A stretch of DNA of 64,000 nt from Chloropicon primus (GCA_023205875.1 CP060760.1:620001-684000), one strand, 5' to 3'; positions 47,725-59,449 are shown, counted from the stretch's first letter. The notes: generated by a model not told the origin, from the sequence alone. Made by a program: numbers and translations.

Positions 47725-47984
47725 GGTGTCACGACGAGCGCAACCCAACCCAACAAAGCAGACACAGACAGACGGGTGATGATTGTTCTCCTGGCCAGGA
47801 GTGGTCTTTTAGGGAATGGGAGGCTGGAGGATGGGACAGAGAGAAGCGGAAACGGCTGAATGGTAAAGGTTGTAAAGGTCTTGAAAATGGATTTAACTCC
47901 CCACCTCAAAGGGTTGGGGGCTCTCGTGCAAAGGGGAACGTTCGCCGAAAAGTTCAAGAGGCGTCATGCATTGGTCTGCGTCGA

Positions 47985-49450
47985 TCAACCATTGAAGGCA
48001 AAGTCGAAGGCCAAGGCAGCGTTTCCATCTGCAATCTCAAGGGCCTGAACGAACGCGTCGGTCTGTTGTTCCTGTAAGAGATCAAGAGCGTTGCCCGGGG
48101 CCGCGTTCTGGTCGGCAAGGCCCTTGGATCCTGCGCCGGCGGCACCGGCAAGGGAGTTGCTTATGCCTCCGGATACGGGTGATCCAACACTGCTGCCATC
48201 GTACGCCTGGGTCGAGGAGAGCTCGAAACCGGATGCGCCGGCGACGTCATCAACGGATCCGGCCGTGTACCTTCCGTGGGCGTTTCCGTGGCCGCTCACG
48301 AGTGGGGGTGGGTAAAGCAGGCGAAGATTGCTGAACTCGGAGTTTCCTCCTGTGGTCGCCGAGGTCTGCTTCGTGCCTCCCAATTTCATCGTCATGGCCA
48401 CGGAATCCGCTCCTGCCGAGGCCCTCGCAAACGTCAGGGGCTCCTCTTCGACCCTTGCAAGGGTGAACGCTGGGAGAGGACGACGAAGAAGTGTTGGCGG
48501 TGTCAGCGGAAGCAGGGGAAAACCTAGAGATCGATGAGATGATGGCACTTACAGTCGCTCAGTGACCCCTGAACGGCTCCAGGGAATGCCCCCGGGTCCG
48601 AAAAGTTGGCGAATGGGGCGTACCCCGCGGTCGAAGCAGTCGCCGCGCTGCCCACGGATAAGCCGAAGGTGGAAGCCGCATCCGCGCCCCCGGACCCATA
48701 GTTGCTGACCTTGACGAAAGTCGGAGTCGTGCTCGAGCTGTGATCGAGCAGCTTCCTTCCGATCGGACTGAACGGAGTGTACTGGTCGAAGAGGTCTTGA
48801 GTGAAAATTATACCCGATTGGTCGGTATTGTCCTCGAGCATCTGCAGAATGTCACTCGTGCTCCTGAGCAGGCCGGGATAGAATCCCCCGGCCGCCCTCT
48901 GGCGGGCTACAGTTTCACTTAAGGCGCCAATGAATCCATCTTCTAGATCGAAGTCCTTGACTGCCCTGGAATCGGTGGCCTGCGCTCCCTGACTGAAGAG
49001 GAAAGCAGCAGGATTCGGCGAGAAGGCGGAACCGTGGAAGCTCCCGAACCCGTTCGCCTCGGCAAGCTCGCCAGGTTCAAAATCCTGAGACATGGCCTTG
49101 GTCTGCTGGAAAGACTCCGCGTCGGCGGCAAAAATCACGGGAGTCCCAACAAGGGCGGAGGACTTGGCCCCACCCTCCGAGAGGGTGTCCGTGGGGCCGC
49201 GTTGGGCCTCCGAAAAGCCGTAGTTCACGTTTCTCGCCAACGCCATTGGTGGGGCATCTCTCGAACTATTGCCGACCGCGAGGGAGATGCCGATGGCCGT
49301 CTGCGTGGATACCCCGAGGCCGTCATTCTGATTGGCATAGACGGACCCGTGGCCCTGGACGTTGGCCCTCCCGAGTTCTGCACCGTAGGTGCTGGCGGAG
49401 GACACGCCCAGCAACAGGGCCAGGAGGCAGAGCTTCGAGGTGGTGGGCAT
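47985..49450 (-). CDS. Secreted Gly/Ala/Ser-rich protein 1
   Basis: Exon 1 (49450-48553) and exon 2 (48469-47985) give 460 aa. The 83-bp intron has GTAAGT/CCCAG ends in phase 1. A signal peptide (LCLLALLLGVSSAS) is followed by a long chain of small residues, Ser, Gly, Ala and Asn. Short motifs recur with the two downstream genes, such as NDGLGVSTQTAIGIS and NYGFSEAQ. It has only scattered charged residues and no catalytic motif. The composition resembles wall or matrix structural proteins. The chain ends ALAFDFAFNG. The exact family is not recognised. Confidence 0.7.
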
Positions 49451-49949
49451 GGTGATGGTGGTGGTTGGTGTTGTTGTTCGTCGTCAGGGCGTTGGGTGGC
49501 TTCGTCAAGTCGCGAGGACGGACGTGCTTGTTGTTCGGCAGGGGGCGCCGGGCGTTCCGCGACTTCTGACGAGACGAACGGAGCGGCATCGTGGCGCGGA
49601 CACCCGAGCCGCCGGGGCGAGTCTCGCGGCAAAAAACGCACCCACGCGCGTAACGCTCGTAACGCGCGGTACAGAGATCTCTGTGCTGTTGTAGATTCAG
49701 ATCTTCGATGGGAGACGTTAAATCAGGTCGGCTTGTCGGCTGTCCTTGGGATGAATGCCAACTCCGAGGAGGACGAGGACGAGGCGAGGCAAAGACGACC
49801 ACCTGTTTCGTTGTCTTGTCTTGAAAACTTGAGAGTTGTGCGGGTATTACAATGCGTTGGTTCTTTTATCAGATAAACAAACTTTGTTTTATCCCACCAT
49901 CGCGCTTTTCCTGTCCTCCCCCTCCTTCCTCTTCCCTCAGCCTTCCTCT
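49451..49949. promoter_or_regulatory. Upstream region with two tandem CGTAACG motifs
   Basis: This 499-bp region separates two minus-strand secreted-protein genes. CGTAACG occurs at 49649-49655 and again at 49658-49664 in the same orientation. They lie about 200 bp upstream of the 49450 start codon. No gene was seen. Confidence 0.5.
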
Positions 49950-50558
49950 TCAGCGCCCCGTCATCGGGGGGACGAGGCCGCGAGCGTAGTTGTGCGCGTT
50001 GACGTACGCGATGGTCTCCAAGTCCGGGAGGAGGGTCTCGAACCCGGGGGCGACCCCGGCCTCCTCCTCCGCGATGGACTGGGAGACCACGAACTCGGGC
50101 CTGGCGACCACCTTGGACGCCATGACCCCCCTGACGATCGGGATGTCCTCCGGCTGCGCGGTGGCGTGGCCGCCGAAGCCGCCGGTCGCGCTGCCGGAGC
50201 CGGGGGCCCAGGCGCCCGGGTGCTTGGAGGCCTCCGAGGACTGGCTCGTCCTCGCGTCCACCGCCCTGCCGGGGGAGGTGGCCCCCGCCCCGGAGAAGCC
50301 GAACTCCGCCGCGAGGCTGTCCCCCGCGGCCTCCGAGATGCCCCCGCTGACCGAGTTGCCGCCCGCGAAGAAGCTGCGCCCGGGCTCTCCGAGGGAGATC
50401 CCGAAGCCGTTCGTCTGGGAGGCCGAGGTGGCCCTCCCCTTGACGGCGTGGGCCGCCCTGTGCCCGCGGTGGGGGAGGTGGCCCCACGCCTCTGCGCTCG
50501 TCGCGACAAGGACGGCGGCGAGGGCCAGGAGCCCGATCGCGCGCTGGATGGTCGCCAT
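49950..50558 (-). CDS. Secreted Gly/Ala/Ser-rich protein 2
   Basis: Single-exon, 202 aa from ATG 50558. The upstream frame is open but lacks a signal-peptide context. The signal peptide is GLLALAAVLVATSAEA. The mature part is rich in Gly, Ala, Ser and His, with TNGFGISLGEPGRSFF, a motif like those of the neighbouring secreted genes. The C-terminal third is more ordered (DIPIVRGVMASKVVARPEF, then FETLLPDLETIAYVNAHN). It ends in PPMTGR. The ending (Asn-x-His-Asn, then Thr-Gly-Arg at the very end) is shared with the divergent neighbour. A structural or secreted matrix role is inferred. Confidence 0.7.
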   Translation of the reverse strand: MATIQRAIGLLALAAVLVATSAEAWGHLPHRGHRAAHAVKGRATSASQTNGFGISLGEPGRSFFAGGNSVSGGISEAAGDSLAAEFGFSGAGATSPGRAVDARTSQSSEASKHPGAWAPGSGSATGGFGGHATAQPEDIPIVRGVMASKVVARPEFVVSQSIAEEEAGVAPGFETLLPDLETIAYVNAHNYARGLVPPMTGR

Positions 50559-50837
50559 CGCCAAGTGGTGTTGTCTCGTCGTGAAGGAAAGAAGCGCTCC
50601 GAGAAGTCCGCGCGCGCCTTGGGTCGTCGCGCTGCCCCCTGCAGATTTTGACAGCCAAAGACTCCAGGAAAATCGAAAAAGGAGTGTCCAAAAAAAAAAA
50701 GCGATTGTGCTGTATAACGCGCAGTTTTCCCTGGAGGCCCATGGGGGGGGGGCACCGCTCCGCGCGCGCGCAGAACGGCGCGATCCCCGTCGTCGGAGCA
50801 AAGGGAAAAAGCACTGAAACCGCCCGACACCACCATC

Positions 50838-51530
50838 ATGAGTTCTGCACAACCACCGAAGAGAAGAACCCTCCCCCTCCCCCCCCTCGCGGCGGCGGCC
50901 CTGCTGCTGGGGGTCCTCCTGGCGTCGCCCCCGGGGGCCATGGCCGACTTCCAGGTCGGCGGCCAGCTCGGCACCGCGCTCCAGACGAGTTCGGTGACGT
51001 ACGGCGGGTCCTCCAAGTCTGGGGGCCGCGCCCTCGGCCTGGCTTACGGCAGGGGCGACCGTTACCAGGGGACCGACGCGATCAGCGACGGTTACTCCAC
51101 GGCCCACGGGTTTGGGTACGCCAAGGAGGACTCGGCCGGCCACGCGGTGAGCGGGATCAATGGCAAGGGCGAGACCTCCGTGCAGGGCAGCCAGCACACG
51201 CTGTGGGAGTCCAACCCGCACGGGGACGGGGGTGTGGCGTCCGGCGCCTTTGACGCCAACGCCAACGCTCTCGAGGACCGCGCCGTGTTCGCCACCGCCT
51301 CCCAGTTCTCTGACACCGAGAGCCTCGGCGGGTTCGGGGACGGCCTGGCGGTCTCCGCCGCGGCGGCCACGGCCGTCGAGGTGGCGGACCGGGACGAGCT
51401 CCTGGACTTTGGCAGACCGGTTCCGTTGCAGGGCCGCGCCCGGGCCGCGGACGGGGTCAGGTCCGGCCTCAACCCCCTCTTCAACGGGCACAACCCCTTC
51501 GGCAGCTACTTTTTAGCCACCGGCAGGTAG
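50838..51530 (+). CDS. Secreted Gly/Ala/Ser-rich protein 3
   Basis: Single-exon, 230 aa, divergent from gene 2 across 279 bp. The signal peptide (LAAAALLLGVLLASPPGAMA) is followed by a repetitive small-residue chain with many Gly-Tyr and Gly-Phe pairs (STAHGFGYAKEDSAGH). The C-terminus ends GLNPLFNGHNPFGSYFLATGR, matching the Asn-x-His-Asn and final TGR of gene 2. Few hydrophobic core positions are visible, so it is likely extended or fibrous. It is part of a three-gene cluster of related secreted proteins. Confidence 0.7.
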   Translation: MSSAQPPKRRTLPLPPLAAAALLLGVLLASPPGAMADFQVGGQLGTALQTSSVTYGGSSKSGGRALGLAYGRGDRYQGTDAISDGYSTAHGFGYAKEDSAGHAVSGINGKGETSVQGSQHTLWESNPHGDGGVASGAFDANANALEDRAVFATASQFSDTESLGGFGDGLAVSAAAATAVEVADRDELLDFGRPVPLQGRARAADGVRSGLNPLFNGHNPFGSYFLATGR

Positions 51531-51623
51531 GAGAGGCGGAATGCTCAAGCGCCGCTCGCAAGAAGAAGAAGAAGAAGCAAGCTGTAATGTACGAAGCTCA
51601 ACCCCACCCCCAACCCTCCAACC

Positions 51624-52490
51624 TCACAAGCAGCACAGCATCCTCAGGGCGTCCTCCTCCACGTCGAGCTGGGCCCCCTCGCGCCCGCCGTTCTCGGCCT
51701 CCCTCTTTGCCGTGGCCCTGGCCTCCAGCTCCACTACCTGCTCCCAGGGGTGGGCGAACAGGTTCCTCACGTGATACGGCACGACGCTCGGGTTGGCCTC
51801 CACGAAACCCACCAGGATGAACCTCTTCCCCTTGGTGATCTTGCGGCCAGCGTGCAGCACGGTCCCCGAGTGCACCACGCAGTCCCCCTGGCTGATCTCC
51901 ACGGTCCTGTCCGTGTGCTTGAAGTACGTCCCGCCGCCCTCGAACCCCGTCTCGGGGTTGAGCAAGATGTTGAAGCTCAGGATGCTCCCGTCCCGGTGGA
52001 GCTCGAGGCCCGCCTGCTTGCCGTCGCCCCCCTCCCCCGCCTCGTACTTGACGAAGAACAGGTCCTTGAAGAACAGGTCGCTCTCGGACAGGAACCCGAA
52101 CCTCGCCGCCAGCTCGGACAGCAGGGTCCTCCATAGGACGCGCCTCAACTTGCTGTCCAGCTTGGGGACCTCCAGCAGGGGCAAGTCCACAGTGGAGTAC
52201 GCCGAGTGGCGCTTCGTGTGCCACCCGATGCCCAGGCCGGTCATCTCCTCCCGCAGGCACATCAGCACGTCGTTGCACATCTTCCGCGTCCAGAACCCCT
52301 CGAGGACGAGCACTTTTCGCTTCAGGCTCGCGTCGTTCAGCAACCTCTTCCTCCTCGCGGCTGGCGAGTCCTCCTCCACGTGAACCCTCTCCCTGAACGA
52401 GCTCTCCACCTCCTCGAGCGTGTTCAGCCCCCTTCCCTCCCCCCGCACCCCGAAGCGCGTCGGCAGGACCCTCCTCTCGTCCCACTCCAT
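51624..52490 (-). CDS. 2-oxoglutarate/Fe(II) oxygenase, prolyl-hydroxylase-like
   Basis: Single-exon, 288 aa. The C-terminal half is a double-stranded beta-helix dioxygenase domain. The metal ligands fit HxD in GLELHRDGSILSFNILLN and a distal His in VLHAGRKITKGKRF, where Arg or Lys would hold 2-oxoglutarate. GFEGGGTYF before the distal His is the usual P4H strand. No signal peptide is present, so it is likely cytosolic or nuclear rather than an ER collagen-type P4H. The N-terminal 60 residues are charged. The target residue is unknown. Confidence 0.83.
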   Translation of the reverse strand: MEWDERRVLPTRFGVRGEGRGLNTLEEVESSFRERVHVEEDSPAARRKRLLNDASLKRKVLVLEGFWTRKMCNDVLMCLREEMTGLGIGWHTKRHSAYSTVDLPLLEVPKLDSKLRRVLWRTLLSELAARFGFLSESDLFFKDLFFVKYEAGEGGDGKQAGLELHRDGSILSFNILLNPETGFEGGGTYFKHTDRTVEISQGDCVVHSGTVLHAGRKITKGKRFILVGFVEANPSVVPYHVRNLFAHPWEQVVELEARATAKREAENGGREGAQLDVEEDALRMLCCL

Positions 52491-52559
52491 CTAAAGTAAA
52501 ACCACACCTGCCTTGCCAAGGAAGAAGGATGAACACACAACCTGGTGATTCCTTCCTCC

Positions 52560-52615
52560 CTCTCCCTCTCCTCCTCCTCCTCCTCCTCCTCCTCCTCACA
52601 AAAAAAGAAATAAAT
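52560..52615. repeat. (CTC)n tract between oxygenase and SHPRH genes
   Basis: A short CTC triplet run at about 52569-52597, followed by an A-rich stretch in the 290-bp divergent region upstream of both genes. A second short CTC run lies at about 52685-52710. Confidence 0.6.
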
Positions 52616-52781
52616 ATAAAGTAAAACCCCTCGGGCCGAAGCGCCACCCGCCCCAACCTTCAGCTGAGGACGCCGCCCTCGCCGTCCTCCTCCTCCTCCT
52701 CCTCCTCCGTCGTCCTCGTCGTACCGCGCCGATCGGACGAGTTCACCATCTGTCAGTTGTTGGCGGGCGATCGCGATCGTC

Positions 52782-52879
52782 ATGGTGCGCACCCTCAAGC
52801 GGAGCGCACCGGTGAGGAGGAGGGTCGCGCCGGACGCGGAGGGGAAGGAGGTGGGTCTTGGCGACGCTTCGCTCCGTTT

Positions 52880-52934
<55 letters not shown>

Positions 52935-55900
52935 CTCTGACCGACCTTTGTTTGTTTCTTCCCTCTTGGACGATGACGACGACGCAGGTTGTCGATGCGG
53001 TGCCTGCCTCGAGGAAGAGGAAGGCGTCTCGAGCTCCGGCGGACGCCCAGGAGACGGAGGAGAGGTTCGTGGCGACGTTTCCGGAAAAGGACGAGCCAGG
53101 AACGTCCTCGTTCGAGTTGGCTCGGCAGGAAGTGGAGGTCGAGCTCAGCGCGAGGGGGGACGGCGGGGAAGCGGCCTCGACGTCCGAGCGGAGCGCTTGC
53201 GGCGATGGGAGGTACGCCCTCGAGCTCCTGGTAAAGCCGAACAGGCTGTACAAGAGGAAGAAGCTGAGCGGGGACACGACCTGCCTGCAGTGCGTTCTCT
53301 CCGACAGGGCGGAGGGGACCAGTGGGGTGTGCACCATCTCCAACTTCGCCGGGAGCCACAACGAGGTGCGGTCGCTAGTCCAGTCGCTGGGCCAGGGGCT
53401 GCTGAGGCTGCGGGACATCAGGCTGGACGAGTGCAGCACGAGTGCGAGCAGGAAGAGGCTCGGGTTCTCGATCGCCCTGTGGGAAGAGGCCTTCGCCCTC
53501 AGGCCCAGCTTTGCCTACGACAAGCCGAGGCGGAACCAGGTGGCGCGGGCGTCCCTGCTTCGCTCGGCCCTCAAGTTCGTGAGGCCAGATTTCTTCTCCG
53601 TTGGACGGGGCCCGGAGACTCGCGCCGCCGCCGCCGCCGCGATGGAAGCCTCCCTGGGCACGGCGGGCAAGCCAAAGGACCACCTCGAGCTCGCCATGCA
53701 CACGGTGGGGCAAGGGGGCGAGCAGATCAACACGGCGCTGCTGTACGCGGCGATTGCCCCGCAGAGCCAAGAGGCAGGGAGCTCGAAAGGGGACGAGAGG
53801 GTGGACTCGATCCAGGGCTTGGTTCCGACGCTGAGGGCGTACCAGAAGAGAGCGGTTTCCTGGATGCTGGAGAGGGAGGAGTCCTTCGGGGAGCCCCAGG
53901 AGGGCAGCTTCATATGGAAGAAATGCGGGGACTTGGGAGGAAGGGAAGAGGCTTACCTCAACGTTTACACGGGCCAGGTCTCCAGGCAGGCTTACCCCGC
54001 GGAGATCAGAGTGCCAGGGGGCATCCTCGCGGACGAGATGGGCCTCGGCAAGACCGTGGAGGTTCTCGCTTGTATCCTATCGAACAGGTGCCCCGGGGGC
54101 GTGAAGAAGGAGGAGGGGGACGGGGTCGGCGGCGAGAAAGTGGCGGCAAGCCTCGTTGGGAAGCTGGAAGCGGAGGATCGCTTCGCCCACGGATCAGACG
54201 GCCAGTACGACGGTGCCGCAAGCATGACGTGGGTGTCCTGCGACGATTGCCGCGCTTGGATCGAGCTCAAAGAGACGGGGTACAAGAGCCAGGCGGACGT
54301 GCCGAGCAAGTACATTTGTGGCGAATGCGTCAGAAACCGGGCCAAGGACGCATCGCTCCTGCACGAGCAGTGCAAGACCACCCTCATCATCTGCCCGGAT
54401 CCCATCCTGGAGCAGTGGGAGGAGGAGCTGGAGAAGCACACCCATCACGGCTTCTTGAGGATATTCACGTACTCCGGGCAGAAGGCCTCGCTCAGCACTG
54501 GGGGGAATCCGGACGACGTCGTCACTGCGCAGGTGCTGTCGGAGTACGATGTCGTCCTGTCCACTTACAGCGTGCTCGGGGCAGACATCCACAAGGACGC
54601 CGACATTGTCGATACCCTCGAGGAGAATCAGAAGTCCCTGAGGTACGCAAAGAGGTATCAGAAAGTTCCGACGCCCCTGACGAGGCTCAAGTGGTGGAGG
54701 GTCTGCCTGGACGAGGCCCAGATGGTGCAAAGCGGGACCGCAAAGTGTGCTCAAATGGCACTGAAGCTGGCGACCAAGTTCCGCTGGTGCGTCACGGGAA
54801 CCCCGATCAACAAGGGTCTGGAGGACCTGTACGGGCTCATGATGTTCTTGCAAGCCCATCCATTCGACTACAGGTACTGGTGGAACATGCTCGTTCAGAA
54901 CTCGTGTGAGCTGGGGTCGACCCAGGGGTTCTCGAATCTCACGGGGCTGCTGCAGCCCAGCTCGGGGGGAATCATGTGGAGAACGAGGAAGGTGGACGTG
55001 AAGGAGGACTTGAACCTTCAGCCTCAGCTGGTCAAGATCACAAACTTGGACCTCTCTGCAGTCGAGCGGCACTTTTACAAGCAGCAGCACCAGGAGTGCT
55101 ACGACGTTGCGGTAGCCGCTCTTCCTCGGGGCGTGATGCTGAGCAAGTCGACCAGCGAAGACGAGGAGAGAACCCTGGGGCCCCGAGCAGCATCCAAGGT
55201 ATTTGCGAAGCTGCTCCGCCTCCGGCAGGCGTGCTGCCACCCCCAAGTCGGCTCCCAAGGAATACGCGCGCTGTCTCAGAGCTCCAAGCCACTCAGCATG
55301 GAGGAGATCCTGGACATGATGATCGAGAAAGCCAAGGTCGACGCCGAGGACACCTTGAGAATAGTGATCTTCTGCCTGAACGGCTTGGCCTCCATCTTTC
55401 AGTTAGAGGGAAGCAAGAAGGATGCAGTCCTGGCGTACAGGGAGGCCCTTCAGTACTCTGGAAACCATGTCCAGTATGGCATCAAGACGGATTCCCTCCA
55501 GAAGTTGCACACGCTTCACAACCTGTCCTCGCTTTTGCTGCAAGGGAGTATTGCTGGAATTGCCCCGACCCTCAGGGACTCTCAGCTGGGCGCAGAAGCA
55601 AAGGCGCTGAAGAAGGACTACCTGAGAAATGCCTCGAGCCGTCTGATTCTAGCAAACACGGACTTCCTGGCAAGGAAGGACAAAGTCGCGTACAGCGAGG
55701 GCCAGAAATTTGGGATGAACTGGTGGATCGAGATTCTCACGCAGATTGAGCGGGACGGCGACAGCGCCACCTCGAGGCAGTTTTTGGATCAGATCAAATC
55801 CAGGCTGAGTGACCGGACGGCAGTGGGAACGAGCATGCACGGCAGAAACTCCTCGTCGCTGGTCCACAGGTTCGACAGCATCGGTGGACTGAAGTACTTG

Positions 55901-57694
55901 CTGAGCGTGGAGCTGAGAAGCATCTTCGATGCAAGGGAAGAGGCGATCAAAGAACTGTCCAAGCTCGAGAGCGAATGCCAGAAGGAGTCGCCCAGCTTTA
56001 TCTACGAAGTCTCTCGGTGTGGTAAATGCAGGGGGGAGCTTGGAACAAGCCTGGTTCATTGCGCCTACTGCAGCTTGGACGATTTGCTGATGAGGTACGA
56101 GGCCAGAATATTCTCGCTGAGGACTCAGGCCACGAAAAAGGGGACCATTCTGAACGCCGAGGACGCGACCAGAGCCCAGGAGTCCGCGGGGGGCTTTGCC
56201 GGGGGCTGGGGCAGAATGGCAGGGAGAAGCGTCCAGGGGGATTCGGGAGCCAGGCGGGAGCAAGACACTGCGGATTTGGGGAGGGGGGCGAGGGGGAGGA
56301 CTGGTAAGACGGTCGCCCACGCCGACGTGTTTCACGCTCCCAGTGAAGCTGAAGTCATTCTAGACTACCTGGCCTCTGTCGCCTCCAAGGGAAAGTTCAG
56401 AAACTTGAGCTTGTCCAAGTCCAAAGGTTTCGAGCAACTTGTGAAAGACCACCTCTTGCTGCTGGAAAACATGAGGAACGAGTTCAAGCCCGCCAGGGCT
56501 TACGCCTTGGCCCAAAGGCAATACGTCTACTCGTTCGACGAGCTGGAGATGGCGATGATGAAGATGCAGCTGAGGGCGGAGGGCGAGGAGCTTCTGCACG
56601 ATCACGAGAAGTATTTCAAGCTCTACAGGAGCGAGCTGGTCGTGAGGAACAAGGAGCTGAGCGACGAGAAGATCGTAGCGCAAGCGGATCTCACTAGAGC
56701 CGTCGGCACATTGAGGTACCTCGAGGGCCTGGCAGCGGCGAAGAGGAGAAGCAGGCAGGGGCTTGCGAGGGGCGAAGAGCCCGACGAGGACTCGATGTGC
56801 CTTGTCTGCCAGGAGGGCATCACGGGCAACACGGCCGTCTTGTCTTGCGGCCACTTTTTCTGCAGCAAGTGCGTGACTGCCCTCATCGCGCGGTCCCGCC
56901 CAGGCCCCGGTGGCCGGAGAACAAGGGAGGACCTCAGGAGGAGGAAGATCTTGTGCCCAACTTGCAGGTCTTCGATCTTCGTCTCTGAGATCGCCTATGC
57001 GGGCGACGACAGGCTGACGCAGGACCAGGAGGAAAACGACGAGGATCGCGACGAGGCCAAGGCCGCCGGTGGCGCGGGGGTGGACGAGGAGTTCGACCTC
57101 GAGGGCGTCAGGGTGAAGGGGTCCTTCGGTTCCAAGCTCGAGGCGGTCGTCAGGCGCGTCGCGAGCATCCTGCACAGGGACCCTGAGGCGAAGATCTTGG
57201 TCTTCAGCGAATGGCAGGACGTTCTCGAGCTCCTGACCCACGCCTTCAACGCCAACCAGGTGCCTTTCGTGTTCGCCAAGGGCAAACCGGCCATGTCCAA
57301 GGCGCTGAAGCAGTTCAAAACGAAGCGCGAGGTGGCGGGCGCGGTGGCCAGCGTCCTCATGCTCCCCGTCAAGCTGGGCGCCAACGGCCTCAACCTCATC
57401 GAGGCCCAACACGTCGTCCTGATCGAGCCTCTCCTGGATCCGGCAAAGGAGGCCCAAGCCTTCGGGAGGGTGGACAGGATCGGCCAGACGAAGAAGACTT
57501 ACGTTCACAGGTTCATCGTGAGGCGGACCGTGGAGGAGAAGGTGTACGCCCTCGCCCAGCAGAGGGCCAGCGCGTACAGCATCATGGGTTTCCCCGCAAC
57601 CAGGACCAAGGAGGGCGTCAGCGAGATGTCCTCCTTGACCATTGCGGACATCAAGTCCTTGATCCTCAGGGGGCAGTGCCATGACGACGATTAA
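52782..57694 (+). CDS. SHPRH: SHPRH-type SNF2 ATPase with RING finger
   Basis: Exon 1 is 52782-52850 and exon 2 is 52988-57694, 1591 aa. The 137-bp intron (GTGGGT/GCAG, phase 0) holds a long CT tract. A start at ATG 52973 without the intron is the alternative. SHPRH is a Rad5-like factor that extends ubiquitin chains on PCNA at stalled forks. Parts in order are ATPase motif I GGILADEMGLGKTVEVLA (about 370), an inserted PHD-like finger (CDDCRAWIEL to YICGECV, about 440-470), the DEAQ box (about 598), a helical insert, and RING CLVCQEG to CGHFFCSKC to CPTCRSS (about 1295-1350). The helicase C-lobe (about 1424-1548) ends with AFGRVDRIGQTKKTYVHRF. A RING inserted between the two ATPase lobes is diagnostic. 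Confidence 0.9.
52879..52932. repeat. (CT)n tract in SHPRH intron 1
   Basis: About 50 bp of CT dinucleotides inside the proposed first intron of SHPRH. If read as coding it gives only Ser-Leu repeats, which supports the intron interpretation. Confidence 0.85.
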
Positions 57695-57863
57695 TGCATC
57701 GATTCGATTACTACGATTGCCTTCCTCCTTCGAGGCCATGTCTCTGTCTCTCTCTCCCCCCTCGCCCGTCCGTTATGATGCGTGATTGAAAAGCGGAAAG
57801 GTGAAGGAGTGCGAGGAGAGCAGCGAGAGTGGTTTCACTTTTGCGAAAGCCTTGGCGACGAGG

Positions 57864-59449
57864 ATGTCTTCGAGGTCGATGAGGTTGTTGGCGTGGTGCG
57901 TCCTGCTCGCGTTGTCGTCGGGCTTGGCCGGGGCGGAAGACGTCTGTGATGATGGCGGGCCAGATGCCTTCTTTCCCACGATCGAGAAGGTGGTCTATGA
58001 CCCCTCCTCGAGAGCTCCTCTGGCGTTTCGGCACTACAACGCGGAGGAGGAGGTGTGCGTCAAGGAGGACTGCCGGGCGATGAAGGACTGGCTCAGGTTC
58101 AGCGTCGCGTTCTGGCACACCATTCGGGGGGACGGATCCGATCCTTTCGGGTCTCCCACCAAGTCTTGGCCCTGGGAGGAGGGGGAGATGTCCGCCATGG
58201 CACGCGCAAAGGTTCGCCTTCGAGCGATCTTCGAGTTCTTGGACAAGCTCGGCGTTGAGTATTGGTGCTTCCACGACCGCGATATAGCGCCGGAGGGACA
58301 GACCCTTCAGGAGACCAAAGCAAACTTGGATGCCATCGTGGAGCAGGCTAAGGAGTTGCAGGAGAAACACGACAAGAAGCTGCTGTGGGGGACGGCGCAA
58401 TTATTTCATCACAAACGCTATATCAATGGGGCGGCGACGTCCCCTGATTCACGCGTCTACGCCTACGCGGCTGCCATGGTGGCGATGGCCATGGACGCAA
58501 CGAAAAAACTTCAAGGCCAAAACTTTGTTTTCTGGGGTGGAAGAGAGGGCTACCAGAGCCTCCTCAACTCTGACATCAAACAGGAGCTCGACCAACTCGG
58601 GGCGTTCATGTCGGCTGCGGCTGACTACAAGGAGGAGATAGGATTTGACGGCGAGCTTCTCATCGAACCGAAGCCCCAGGAGCCGATGAAACACCAGTAT
58701 GATTTCGACGTGGCGACCACCGCGAACTTTTTGAGAATGAACAACCTGGAAGGGAAGTTCAAGATCAACGTGGAGTGCAACCACGCGACGTTGAGTGGCC
58801 ACTCCTGCGAGCACGAACTGAGGACCGCGAGCATTCAAGGCCTGCTCGGGAACGTCGACATCAACACGGGGGACCCTCAGACGGGCTGGGACACGGACCA
58901 GGTGAGTTGTGGGATCACCCCCCCCAGCGCCTTGAAAACGTGGGGGCGCACACACGCACACGCAAAACCACTCACTCACTCGCTCACTCACACTCTCTCC
59001 CTCTGCAGTTCCTGACGGATCCGGTCGAGGCCACGCGCTTGATGCTGACAATCTTGGAACAAGGGGGCCTCGGAAAGGGCGGCCTAAACTTCGACGCAAA
59101 GCTCCGCAGAGAAAGCGTGGATGTGGAGGACCTCTTCTACGCGCACATCAGCGGGATGGATGCGATGGCGAGGGGATTGAAGCAAGCCGCCGCGATCATC
59201 AATGACGGAAGGTGAGATTGAATTTGGTGATTCTCGTCCCCCCCCGCTGACCTTCGTTTCCTTCCCCTCTTTACTCCGATGATCAGCTTGAAGGCCTTCG
59301 TGGATTCGAGGTATAGGTCGTTCGAGACCTTTGACTTTCGCCAGGATTTCAAGTCGCTGAGTGCCCTCGCCATGGCGTCGGACGTCCCCGCGAGCACGGA
59401 GAGCGGCTCTCAGGAGAAGGCCGAGATCCTTTTCAGCATGTTCACGTGA
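57864..59449 (+). CDS. xylA: Xylose isomerase, plant-type with signal peptide
   Basis: Three exons: 57864-58901, 59009-59211 and 59287-59449, 467 aa. Introns are 107 and 75 bp, phases 0 and 2. The enzyme interconverts xylose and xylulose (also glucose and fructose) with two divalent metals. The N-terminus [20 protein letters not shown] is a signal peptide, as in plant homologues, so it enters the ER. Active-site segments are intact: FHDRD with the catalytic His, [57 protein letters not shown] and [16 protein letters not shown]. Metal-binding Glu, Asp and His positions are all present. The length fits plant XylA (about 477 aa). Confidence 0.93.

Noticed and set aside
52757-52987. Ser-Leu repeat N-terminus of the SHPRH frame
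   Set aside because: It is the translation of a CT dinucleotide tract lying between a good donor (52851) and acceptor (52987). Treated as an intron.
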